The notes under the pieces: model-generated
Told to the model about the DNA's origin: nothing
Databases searched by the model: none
Seen by the model: the letters and a program-made list of their open reading frames with translations, nothing else
Assembly (NCBI RefSeq): GCF_000002235.5
Contig: NW_022145599.1
Location: forward strand, 27,479,856 to 27,543,855
Direction: 5' to 3'
DNA from: Strongylocentrotus purpuratus
Taxonomy: Eukaryota > Echinodermata > Echinoidea > Camarodonta > Strongylocentrotidae
Length of the DNA stretch: 64,000 nt
Made by a program: the position numbers and the translations under genes
Shown: piece after piece, positions 39,203 to 50,279 of the stretch
Layout of the letters: every line of letters starts with the position of its first letter
How positions within the stretch are numbered: the stretch's first letter is position 1

Positions 39203-40148
39203 CTGTAGCAAACGAACAGAAAGAGAAGAACATTTTTCATGAGGATTAGAAAAGAATTGACAGGACAGGAGATGGATCAAAGAAATAAAGTTGTATTGGT
39301 CATGCATATACTGTCTGGAAGCAATTGGGAGAGGTTGATTATGTATCACATTAGAATTGATGTACATGGTTTTGGAATGATCAAAATGAAAAGGATTTCC
39401 TTCATTCTTTTTGAAAAACGCATGCACTGCAGACAAAATGGGTACATACATGTATGGTCCCTTTCAGCTATTTTTTGTCATGTACTGAATATGTGGGCAT
39501 TTTTAAACAACAATAATTTTCAAGGGAATTTTTTTTTCTACTATTACATTCTTCCATTTGAACTGACATGCAAGAATGAAATAAGCTCACAAATCATGTT
39601 TACCAGAACTCAACCTTCTCTTCATTTAATTGTAGGATTCAGACATTATCAGAGAAAATATGTCAAAAACAAAAAGAAATGAGGGGGGGGGGGGGAGACA
39701 TTACATGTCATTATAAAAAGGTAGATACGATCCTGAAACTGTAATCTCAACAGTGCCCAGATATCCTGCAGTGAGACTTTTAATTGAAAAGTACACATGA
39801 AAATTTACTTTGCTTCTCTTTTTTTATGGGTGTATATTACTAAACTACCAAGTAATGTTAACACCAACGCAGTATGAGGAATAATTAGTGCAATGTGGCA
39901 ACTGGCCGGCATGTTTGCCAGTGAGTACAGAATGTGCACCTCATGCACTGCAATCTCATGCTTGGGGTAAACATAAAATAAAAAATCATTCTGAATCATA
40001 ATTGGAAATAATAATAATATGCCCATTTATACTTTGCAGCTACTAAACAAAGATTCTCAATTGCGTTTTTCAAAGTATAATTATTTTGTTTTAGCTTCAG
40101 ACGAGCTACCTTGAGGCACATTCTGGAATAAAAGTGTGTCATACTCAC

Positions 40149-40349
40149 CCAGGCAATTGGACATAATGACTTGTAGACTCTCTTGAAGTATTCACATGGC
40201 TCATAGTCCTCACCCTTCATCTTCTGGCACCGATGGAAATCCACATAGTTCTGCCAGCAGTTCTTGGTCTGGTTTGTGTTGGGGAAGCGGGCATCAAAAG
40301 GTGCCGTCTTGTAGTTTTCGAGTACTTCCTTGATATCAGCCATGTTGTG
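40149..40349 (-). CDS. COX6B: COX6B first coding exon
   Basis: Encodes cytochrome c oxidase subunit 6B, a small intermembrane-space subunit of respiratory complex IV. The start ATG is at 40343, six bases after the acceptor ctcaatag, so 40344-40349 is 5' UTR. Sixty-five codons read [20 protein letters not shown] then [20 protein letters not shown], ending SLCPIAW before gtgagt. Cys 29, 39, 50 and 61 form the family's CX9C and CX10C pair that makes two disulfides via the Mia40 pathway. With the last exon the protein is 82 aa; human COX6B1 is 86. No sign of decay. Confidence 0.96.
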
Positions 40350-41426
40350 CTATTGAGGAAAATATAGAGAGATGTATGAAGAGGGAGAGGGGCGAAAGGT
40401 GAGAAAGAGAGAGAAGGACAGACGGTTAATTTAATGGCTTAGCCTTAGACACATAAAGAACTATGATGATGAATTCATTACTTTTCATTACTTCCACATC
40501 AAAACATTACCAAGTATTGAATATTTCTCTACCTAACAAATGGACAGCAGCTCAAACAGAAAAAAAAAACCAGTGTGAATTTAATTGGTAAAGAAATAAA
40601 GATCTGTTTTTTTTTTTTAAAGCTCACAACTTTTGTTAATCTCCATCACGGCATCAGATTATCACAAACCATCAATGATCCTTTTCACTTACTAGTATTT
40701 TTCTGCATTCAAGCAAATCAACTGGATGTCAGAGTAGCTTCTGTTTCACTTTGAGAATGTGCTTTGAGATCTCCTCTTTTTTCCACCCAAATTTGTTTTT
40801 CTTCAAAATGAGCAAAGACTCAACCGAGATCTGATCAATGTTTCTGTCTTTTATTTTATGTTTATTTTATTTCTGAACTTTGTATTCTAGATTATAAATC
40901 TTAACATAATTGGTGACCGCATTTGTGCATAAATTACAACTCACCATGCTTACACAAAAGTCTTACACAACTAGGCCTACACAAAGTCACGACACAATTG
41001 TGTTTTTTTTTTTAAATCAACGTTAATTTTTCATGAATGAATGTTTCCCTTGCCCTTGCCTTGGCTTTGTTTTGGCTTTGATTTTCATTTTTTCCTACAA
41101 AAACTCAAAAAGTACACTGTGCGTCTGTATTTACATGAATTAAATAACAAAATTGATATAAGAATAAAAAGACCCGAGAAGTACGAGAAGGAAATTCCGT
41201 CTATAAAGTATAACAAAAATTAACATGTTCAACTGTGAATTGCTTCTGCTCGAGAAATGTTGACTGCACCGATATTGGTTTGTGGGACTACACCAAAATC
41301 TGACATATTTCCAACTCCCAACATTTCTATATGGATTGCGGTTGCGTATCGACGATATATGTTATGATCGTATATCCAATCATATGAAGAGGAAACAAAG
41401 AAAAGAACAGAGAAGGTAATACTTAC

Positions 41427-41490
41427 GTATTGTAATTATTTAGCTGGTATTTTTGGAGTGAATTGAGCACTTCTTCGTGCAGTGTGAGAT
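41427..41490 (-). promoter_or_regulatory. COX6B: COX6B probable non-coding first exon and promoter
   Basis: A - strand donor GTAAGT at 41421-41426 could pair with the acceptor before the ATG exon. Upstream are a - strand CCAAT (41511-41515) and two AGGTCA half-sites (41506-41511, 41526-41531; the first as AAAGGTCA, ERR-like). The transcription start is not determined. Confidence 0.45.
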
Positions 41491-41639
41491 ACCGGCAATG
41501 GCGAAAGGTCATTGGCGATGAGTCGAGGTCATTCTACAGTCGACCAATAAAAACTCAGGATTTATCTTTAGTCTTATTTCAGACACAAACAAAGACCGTC
41601 GACTGAGCTGAGGCGTTCGATATAAATTATGTGCTATGA

Positions 41640-44200
41640 GGGCATAAGATCTGACCCCCCCCCCCCCTCCTCCTCCAAAAAAGGGGGGGGGGTATCACAT
41701 ACCAGTATGTACATTTCACATAATTGGGGCCATGTGTCGTAAGTATGACGGTCAAAGGGGGGGGGGGGAACTAGTTTCTCAACAGGGGCCGCAGCCCCTC
41801 TGCCCACCTACTGTTTATTCTTTCCTCTTTTTTTTCCTTCTTTTTTTCTTCTTTCTTTCTTTCTTTTTTTTCTTGTCCATTTTTCTTTCAAGATTCAAGA
41901 TTCCAGATAATTTATTGTCATGTAAAATTTGTCATTTAAAGGTGCTATCAAGTACATAAATACATTTTTTTTCATATCGCTCTCATTTTATTCAGGTAAA
42001 ATAAACGATGCCCTTTTCCAGATTAAAAAAAAAATGTATTTATTCATTTTTTCATTATAAAAATTGCCCCAGTTTCAACTGAGAAGACGGAGATCCTCAG
42101 TTAGTCTGTAGTCTGATATTTTTATTTCGTTGTGAACTAGTGAAATATGAATTTACTTATATTCCACCAAAAAAATGTAATTCTTTGTTATCATCATAAA
42201 TTTCCGTTTTTGTAGGTTGCAAAACTAGTAGAAATTACGTTTTAATCAGACATTATATTGAATGTCTCTATGAAAGGAAGAGGAAAAGAAAAAGGAGAAG
42301 AACGAAAAGGAAGAAGAGGAAGAAGAAGAAGAAAATGATGAAGAAGAAAAAGAAAAAGAAGAAGTAGTAGGATCGAAAAAGACAGCGAAGAAAAGAATGA
42401 AGAAGAAGAATAAAGAAGAGGGGGAAAAAAGCCACATGGTGTATCCAATTTCTTAGGAGAGGAATGAATATCGATATAATTATACACCTTATGTCAATCA
42501 TGCCGACGATGATAGCGTGTTTAAAGGGGGAAACTTCCAAACAAATTTATAATATTCAACGGAAAAAATATATTATTGACTTTCCAGTAATTTCAAAAGG
42601 TAAACTTTTCAAAGTAATTTTAATACCACTGGCATATTTTATTACACTTCAAAACCTCGTCAATCATCAATTATTTTCTTCGAAGATATTCATATTTTCA
42701 ATTGCTAATAGACCTCGTAAACAGTATGCATTTCGGCTCAATCAGTAATATGGGAGTAGCAATGAAAAGCAACAGGGAATGAAATAAATGTCATTCTTTT
42801 GGTAAGAATTTAAATTCAAAACGCAATTATAAGCATAGCCTATCTGTCTGGATCTTTAGCTCACTTTCTTCACTCACTCACAAAAAGTGGGCAGCAACGG
42901 ATTTATCATTTCCCAATGACAAAATATTTTCCGACGCGAATTCAACTCAAGGGCAATGTCAGTACCAGGGGGGGGGGGGGGAGTACTCAGATTTGGTTTG
43001 GACGGGGTGTGCCGCTAAAATCTCGAAATCCCTATTCCTTTTAAAAGGTCATTTTGGCAGGAAAAGGTACCCATTTTAGGCATTTTTCTCAAAAATAAAG
43101 GCCCATTTTTCATAATTTTCGAAAACACCCGATTTTTGTTGAGATTTTTGAAAAAATGACCTAGCTATGTTTAGGATTTTTTGTGAAAAAGCGACCCGAT
43201 TAGAGCGGGTGACATCCCTGTATGTCTTTAAAATGTGAGTACCCCAACCCCTCCTCGGGTCAGTACCCCCATATCCAATAGAAATTCTGGTTCAGTCATT
43301 GGAATGTTCACATGTGATGGAAATACAAATATTGTCTTTAAGATCTTTCTGATCGTTTTAGTCGAATACACTAAAATAATAATAATGGTAATAATAACAA
43401 ACGGTGCTTATAAAGCTTATACACTTATCCTTTTTTAAGAAAGAGAGGAAAGTGACCTACCATGTAAACATGCATGAAAGACAGACAGGAACATATCCAT
43501 CCCGGCCCCTCCCCTAGCTAGCTCTTAATTTACAAATTCATAATTTTCTGCCGAAGCACCAGTGGCCGTCTATTGGCTTGGATGTGATGCCCCCCCCCCC
43601 TCCCTCCAAAACCAAGGTCTAGATAACTTAATGTGGTTTAATAGCGATTGTCCATCGGTAATTCGATGCCCCCCCCCCCCCCCCCCCCCCTCCTCCAGCC
43701 CTCGGCCCCCATTCCCGGTCTTGTTTTCTTTCATAAACCACGTAAACTTCCAACTCCAAACTTATTAAAAACACCTTTATAATATGTATATTCACAATGT
43801 AGACCTACAATGAAATATCAAGTCCACGTTTTGGGGGAGTTGAAGAGGGGTAATCACACCCCATTACCTAGTCCAGATTCAGTCCGTTCGTTCTTTTTAT
43901 CCCCCACACACAGCGCGGTCTCTCCACTGATCGCGCAATCCCCAAATTTTCGTCCACACGAACGTCCAGACGAATCTGCCAGTGTCGGGGGTCAAAGGTT
44001 CACGCTAATGTATGCTGACGTAGTGCCTTCGCTTATGCCCCAATGAATATGCATTAGTAACATCGTCGAGCTTTGTTTGCATTAGGATTAGGTCAGCCCT
44101 GCCTGAAACCTTGGACCATGCTGAAACTCTACACGCACTGCCCCAATGCAGTGGAAAACACTAAAAACATTGAGTGGAAGTCCATGGTTTTAGCAATACT
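41640..44200. other. Low-complexity intergenic DNA
   Basis: C/G homopolymer runs (41657, 41685, 41757, 42969, 43588, 43671), a T-rich tract at 41820-41880 and a GAA-rich tract at 42270-42430. A repeat-like block with AAATGACC / GTACCCC phrases lies at 42960-43270. No credible gene; open frames here follow composition. Confidence 0.6.
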
Positions 44201-44203
44201 TAC

Positions 44204-44361
44204 TGGTGTTTGGCCTACTACCAGGGAGCCCAACTCCCTGATCTCTTCACATGCATGCAAACGGTATTCTTGTCTGAATTCAATAAGATTCTGACTTGCA
44301 ATCACTGCCATTATCTCTCGTTGCATGAATAAATCAGCAGTAAATTTAAGATGGTGGTCTC
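44204..44361 (-). CDS. Unidentified internal exon on - strand
   Basis: - strand acceptor aaatgcag and strong donor GTAAGT enclose 158 nt, open, with protein-like composition. It encodes DHHLKFTADLFMQREIMAVI ASQNLIEFRQEYRLHACEEI RELGSLVVGQTP in order, probably helical. No family was recognised and no partner exon was found nearby, so it may belong to a gene whose other exons are short, or be a relic. Confidence 0.5.
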
Positions 44362-44399
44362 CTGCATTTGTCAATTGAAGTTGAAATTACATTTTTGAT

Positions 44400-47300
44400 T
44401 GTAATGATTATGATCATAATATATATTTTGACTTTTGTTAATGTACCTCGTTTAACGAAATAATGATACTATCAATTATAATGATAATAATGATAATGAA
44501 GGTCACTTAATTCAACACAAAAACGCTCAGGCATCTAATTTCGTTCAGGCTCGTACTTGTTTTATATGTATTTGTTATACGGGGCAAACTTTCATATTTT
44601 CTTTGGGGCATATTGAGCTAGTATTAGGAATTTGGACCACCAAGATTAATATCATTCTTACGTTTTTATTTTTCCCGAAGGACGGGAAAAGGGGAAATCT
44701 TGTTTGGGAACCGATGATCTGAACAGGCCACAGGGGGGTCGGAATACTTTAGGTGTAAAATAAGAACGAACATCAGTGGACGAAAAAAATTCGTGGTTTA
44801 AGAAGAAAAAGAGTGGGCTAGCTATTCCCAATTCTTTTGGCTTATTATTTTATTTGCATCTATAGAGAGTGAGCAAAGAGCGGCAAAAAGTCTGATGGAT
44901 AGTCCAATACGATTTACTTTTGGCTGTGAGCGCGCAAGTGACATCAATCAGATTGTACGAGAAGTTTTTAAGTCCTCAATGATTTATTTGCAAAAGTTAC
45001 TTTCATTAAAACTTTTAACCGTATATTCGATTAATGAAGCTTTAAATACTTAAAACAGTTTAAGTCTCAAGAAGGATTTGGAATTTAAGTTCTATGCGAT
45101 ATAAAAAAAAATATTAAGCCTCATGATATTCTTCATTAAATCTGAAAGGTTTGTGCCCGGTTCAAAAATCTCTTCGACTTAAAATAATAAACCATTCGCG
45201 CTTAGAAATAGGTCTTATTTTGTAGAGCATTATTCATGTTAATATTATAACGGAAAACCTAGTCTGTGAACAGTATTGTAAATGTTGCCTCGTTTCATTC
45301 ACTTAGACTTTAATGAGGCAATATATTGAGTGGGAAGTGGTGAAAATAGGAACGAACAGATATCTGCGGACGAAAGAGACGGATGGAGGAAGAATAATAT
45401 GTAAATTATATCTATCTTGGACATGTTTATTTTGACGTTCATAGAGCATAGTTCATGTTCCAATTAAAAGGTGGAATAAACCTAAATTGCGAATAATAAT
45501 AAGATTAATAATAATAATGATAATAATGACAACAACAAAAAAAAAGATTTAAAAAAAGTAATGATAATAATAACAATGATAATGATAGACGTTATATTCT
45601 ACATCATTTATCTTAATGGTGTTATATTGTTCTTTATTTAATCAATGTTGATGTTCATGTTTCGATATGGGGATCAAGTATCCGTGTGTTTGTTGTAGTA
45701 AGCCAGTGAAACGAAATCAAAAAGCTCTTCGGTATGTTCAAAGTATGGGGAATGGGTTCACATTAAAGAGAAGGTTGAGTTCTGGGAAGAGGTGAAACAT
45801 TATTTGAGAGCGTTACTCATTCTTATTATGCAAGTGTGGAAGAACATCAGATAAGACATGTTCCCTGAAAAGTATGGCTCTTCAAATGCCTTCATATTCT
45901 AAATATGCATGTAACATCGTAAAAATCGGGGGGGGGGGCTGCTTTTTACGCCACGTGTTCGTGTAGTCTCATATACATATTTCTGTGTACATTGCTTGTA
46001 ACTTTACCAAGACTTGGCCAAATTTCTTATCATTTTGATGATTCCAGAACCTTGCCATACACACTAATTCTTATATGCTAGAGGATCAACCTTTTCTGGT
46101 CGGTGCCACACCGTTTCTTTCAAAATGCAATCGCATGACCAGAACTCAACTTAATTCATCTTTAAGTGTGACAGAATTCCACGAATACAAAGTCATGTTC
46201 ATACCATCACACCCAACTGCAAAGTATGATGATTAAGCAGTTTATTGGACAATTTAAAGAGAGAAACAAACGATGAAATCATCCCTAATAATCTAATCAC
46301 AATGTAGGGGTACAATATGGCAATAATTGTATATTTGTGCTGTGAGGTTTCCCTTTGTATAGGTGCCCGTTTTTCCGTAAAGTACCCTTTTTGTTGGTGC
46401 CCCCCTACTTAGGAAGTTGCTCCGCCAAGGCACTTGTTCACGGTAAGAGGAAACTATTAAATCTCGAAGAACAAAACCTAATCTCACATGGCTATACTCC
46501 CCATATAATGTCTACAATTTCCATTTGGTATTTTTAAATTCATAAATTGGTTGTAAATTGCTCTGAAAAATGTCATAAAATGCACTAAAATAAGGCTTAT
46601 ATTGCACCGGAGAGAATCTAGGATCCCAGAGCTCCCAAGGCCCTGGACCCCAGCATAAAGGGACTTCACACATCGCGCTGGTGATGTGATTCAGGGTGAG
46701 AGCTTCCTAGTCAACGCCCCTTCCCCAACTTCAAGAAAGCTTCCTACGCCTATAATCTACAATGTCTATTTTTATTAGGAACCTATAATCCACAAGCACC
46801 ATTTTTTAATATAGGTTCCTCACATTTTACTTGAAGTTTTATTTATTCCACATTCACAGAAAAACAGTTTATATTCTTTCAATTTTTTATTTTTATACAG
46901 GCATATATTATTATAAGAGTAGATTTCACACAAGAAGAAAAACAATTCAAGATTTCAAATCAAATATAATGTACGGAAAATAAGTACGAAATTTCGAAAT
47001 ATGTAGATATAACGGGCAAGGTAGAACAATGTAAAATGTGGACAGTGGAGAGCCTAAATAAATAGCTTGTATGTGAATAGGCTCCCGTACTTAATCGTAC
47101 ATGTGAATTGAGTTTCTTTGTAACTTGATTATATACCATTACCATAGCTATATGATTTCTATTTCTATGTCTGTATCTATACTGTAAAATGTGTAGAGAG
47201 CAACAAATAAAAATTGAAAATTTGAAATGCAGGAAAACCACAGGTTTTTTAAAGCAGGGATATCGAATTTCAAGAAACAATGTAAACAGTTCTCTAACAT

Positions 47301-47590
47301 GCTTAAAAAAACTCGACAATCTGATTACTGTGGGGGAAGGGGGGTAGGGGGTAGGGGGGTTCTCGCCGTGCATCTCATGTGCGCTCCATGTATAGTTTAA
47401 TCAAAATGTATACATGTTTTTTTTTATTTTTTATATATATTGAATTGTATTGATGTTTTCATTCATGTTTTGTTTTTATGTTGACTGATTTTGATTGTAT
47501 CATTTGGTGAGGGAGGGCTCCGTTGGAAAGCAGTTTCTTTTAACTTAATCGGAATACCCTTCACTGTTTTATCCATTGTAATAAATAAAA
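44400..47590. other. Intergenic, AT-rich
   Basis: ATA/ATG microsatellite-like patches at 44470 and 45490-45590 and short G-runs. A decayed inverted copy of the 61.7-kb MITE sits at about 45960-46150. Otherwise nothing recognised. Confidence 0.5.
45960..46150 (-). mobile_element. Decayed copy of TTAA MITE
   Basis: The reverse complement shares GGTCATGCGATTGCATTTTG, AAGAAACGGTGTGGCA and AATGATAAGAAATTTGGCC-like blocks with 61690-61850. Confidence 0.65.
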
Positions 47591-47602
47591 CATAAATAAA
47601 TG

Positions 47603-47702
47603 TTAGATTCGAGAGTCATTCAGTCCCAGTTTCGTAGCTCCATATTTCAAAGCTTCAGCAATCTTCTCCTCCGTAAAACGATGATGATTATCCACAGACG
47701 TT
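47603..47702 (-). CDS. Possible terminal exon on - strand
   Basis: The - strand encodes TSVDNHHRFTEEKIAEALKY GATKLGLNDSRI and stop after an AG (tctgtaag). It is short but reads like protein. No upstream exon found; could be chance. Confidence 0.22.
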
Positions 47703-48039
47703 CTTACAGATTATGGTAAACAAACGATGATAACAACAGTTACAAAAATCATGAAATGTAAATGTAAATCTCAGAAAACCAACTCGATAAAGCCAACTCG
47801 AAGAGCACAGTTTGTGTAAACTCGATATCAGGCGTCGGGACGTCAGTATTTATAGTTCAGTTTGTTTTTAATTTGCAATAGTCAGTTCATGTTTTGTTCC
47901 ACAATCTTTAAACTTTTATTTCTTTCAACAAACAGAGGATTTTTTAATCATATACAAATTTAAAATGCATTAACGTAATAAACACTCCACCCTAAATGTT
48001 TTAAATAAGTATGAAATCCTTATAATGAGAATAGTAGCT

Positions 48040-48165
48040 TCGTGACGGCGGCGGAGCATTACGTAATGCACCAAAGTGATTGTCAGGTTTTTCGTCCAAT
48101 CAGCGTACATCGAACGTGTATAGCTTTGTGGGCGGAGTTAATCTCCCCCGGAATTCCGGGGGAGA
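48040..48165 (+). promoter_or_regulatory. Promoter-like patch (CCAAT, GC box, palindrome)
   Basis: CCAATCAGCG at 48096, GGGCGG at 48130, then a perfect 22-bp palindrome at 48143-48164 with centre CCCCCGGAATTCCGGGGG and an ATG at 48166. Upstream is CGTGACGGCGGCGGAG. It may drive the + strand gene whose coding exons begin at 54856; the ATG at 48166 opens 87 codons that I could not splice on in frame. Confidence 0.4.
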
Positions 48166-48837
48166 ATGGCAGATTCGTCTGGACCGTATTCAGGACCCAG
48201 ATTTAGAGGAATGGCTAGGTCTACTTTCAACGTTGAGGGTGTGTTATTTTATCAGCTGATTTGGTGCGCTAAACGAAAACGGTACAGAGGCTGGACAGAG
48301 GCTGGACTACCCATTACCATGCACCCCTCACCACCAGCTCTTCCCACTTCGCGCGCGCCGCTCTCGATCTCGTGCGCCATACAGGTACATGCGAGATACC
48401 ATGCCATAAGTAATATAATGCATGCATGATACTCCTTGAGCACAGCGACAGACTGGAGCTATCGTGGGGGAGGAGGTTCCATGGTGACTGCTGCTGCTGA
48501 ACTGCATCCTCATGTAGATATAGATTCTTCTTACTTTGACGCCATTTCTTGTTAGATGGATGAAAGTCAACACGATGTGGCATCAATAGAGAAAAATTGC
48601 TTGTAGCCGGTAAGAATGTCATTTATTTTTTTGCGCATGAACCGAGTACGAGATAGATCTACTGTTGTTTGTATTAAACAAGACAGGTAAATCAGTCTGA
48701 ATAGGATGTGTACGGAAGTCTGTGAAGACGACACGGCCCTGCATGGTGGTATAGATAAACTATCCTGGAAGTGGAAGGCTCTTTGGAAGAGTAAGAATTA
48801 ATTTTTTTCATTGAAAGTATTACAATTTTCAAATTTT

Positions 48838-48860
48838 GGCCATCTCGTGATATAAGCCAC
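48838..48860 (+). repeat. Left terminal inverted repeat
   Basis: Begins GGCCATCTCGTGATATAAGC and ends CCAC; preceded by CAAATTTT. Confidence 0.88.
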
Positions 48861-48910
48861 TGGGGACCTAATCGAACTCCTACCTAAATTCACGGACACA
48901 ATCAAAAGAA

Positions 48911-49162
48911 ATGACGGCTTCAGTGATTTTCAAAGGATATGGTGCAAAATCTTTTGTTATCGATGCGAAACTTCTCAAACAGACATTCGCACGCGGGGAC
49001 TTCTTTCCACCACACGATTTCGCATTGATACAAATAATTACTGGGCAGGACACAATTTCACACGACACATACACAGCATTCGCTGGAGACCAATACATAT
49101 CTCAATCTCATATTACTGTTAGATATGTATATCCATGGAAAACTCTCTATTATTGGTCGTGA
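48911..49162 (+). CDS. Short ORF in left arm of the transposon, doubtful
   Basis: 83 codons reading MTASVIFKGYGAKSFVIDAK and GDFFPPHDFALIQIITGQ on the + strand. It is opposite to the two main ORFs, and its last codons run into the first palindrome. The composition looks protein-like, but a competing - strand frame exists. No family recognised. Confidence 0.2.
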   Translation: MTASVIFKGYGAKSFVIDAKLLKQTFARGDFFPPHDFALIQIITGQDTISHDTYTAFAGDQYISQSHITVRYVYPWKTLYYWS

Positions 49163-49241
49163 AATAAGCCACCTCTGTGTAGAAGTCTATGAAGATCGCT
49201 CCATAGACTTATACACAGAGGTGGCTTAATTCACGACCAAT
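49152..49241. repeat. Palindrome P1 (left arm)
   Basis: About 90-bp near-perfect inverted repeat: ATTGGTCGTGAAATAAGCC out to GGCTTAATTCACGACCAAT, with centre around AGATCGCTCC. Each arm contains a variant (GTGAAATAAGCCAC) of the element's terminal GTGATATAAGCCAC. Confidence 0.93.
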
Positions 49242-49426
49242 ATAAGACAGTTACCTATTCTTGAAGTAGTTAATGAATTTCATACTCGTAGATCTCTTAA
49301 AAAACTCTCTATAAAGTATAATTGATCATAAAATATTATTAATATTATTTACCAAACAATATGAGACAGTTCCCTATTCTTAAAATAGCTAATAAATATC
49401 ATAGATCTCATTCAAAACTCTCTATG

Positions 49427-49515
49427 ATTGGTCGTGAAATAAGCCACCTCTGCATTCACGTCTGTAGAGGACGCTATGTAGATTTGTACACAGAGGTGGA
49501 TTCACTGTGATCACG
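49427..49515. repeat. Palindrome P2, decayed
   Basis: Starts ATTGGTCGTGAAATAAGCC; the right arm is eroded (ACACAGAGGTGGATTCAC). Confidence 0.75.
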
Positions 49516-50279
49516 TTAGTGAGTGGATTGCACATAATGTGTAAAACATACGGTAATCATCAAAGGGTTCAGGTTATTCAGATAACTTTGGTGGCGAAGT
49601 GTAGGCCTATTCTTTTTTTTTTGCTGGACGAGGGAATAGCATGGTAGATGGCACAAAAAGATGTGTGCCCTTACTTTATCGAAATAAGCGTTTTCTCTGA
49701 ATATATTTTGAGTTCTAATTGGGATACAGAGATATAATTCAAGAAGAAATATTTGCTTGGCAATCAATTTAGTGCATCATCATTGATTTCGTCGAATTTG
49801 TTTCGATAATAATGAAATGAGTGTGCAATTAAGTAAATAAAGAGAGATGGGACGCTGAATACTTTACTTTAAGACAAAATCTTGGCAGTGACGAAATAAA
49901 GCACATAAATTAGAACTGGAAAATGGTAACAAAGCTCCGTAGAAATATACTTACTTTTTTACTCCACGAACAATATGTTGTCAAACTGGCGGGGACGTCA
50001 TCACCGCGATGTGCTGTTCTGATTCATCGTCACAAAATGTGTGGGCATCAAGATATATGTCAATAATCCATAAGGTAAAAAACGACGAAAAGGATGAAAA
50101 CATGGCACTCCTCAAAACGCAGAGTTGGCTAATTGTTAGAACACGTGAACACACTGGCAAACGAAGTCAACGTCGATTACGGATGATTAATCATTATTGT
50201 CGCTGCAACTCAATCAAATTCAATTTCGTGGATATAACAACATGGAATTAGTCGATGATGTTATTTCCGTTGACGCCGG

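Noticed and set aside
42242-42540. Phe/Ser-rich - strand frames
   Set aside because: Artefact of the GAA-rich low-complexity tract.
48166-48429. 87-codon frame MADSSGPYSGPRF... as first exon of the 54.8-kb gene
   Set aside because: I could not join it in frame to 54856; stops occur in all three frames before that ATG. Kept only as part of the promoter patch.
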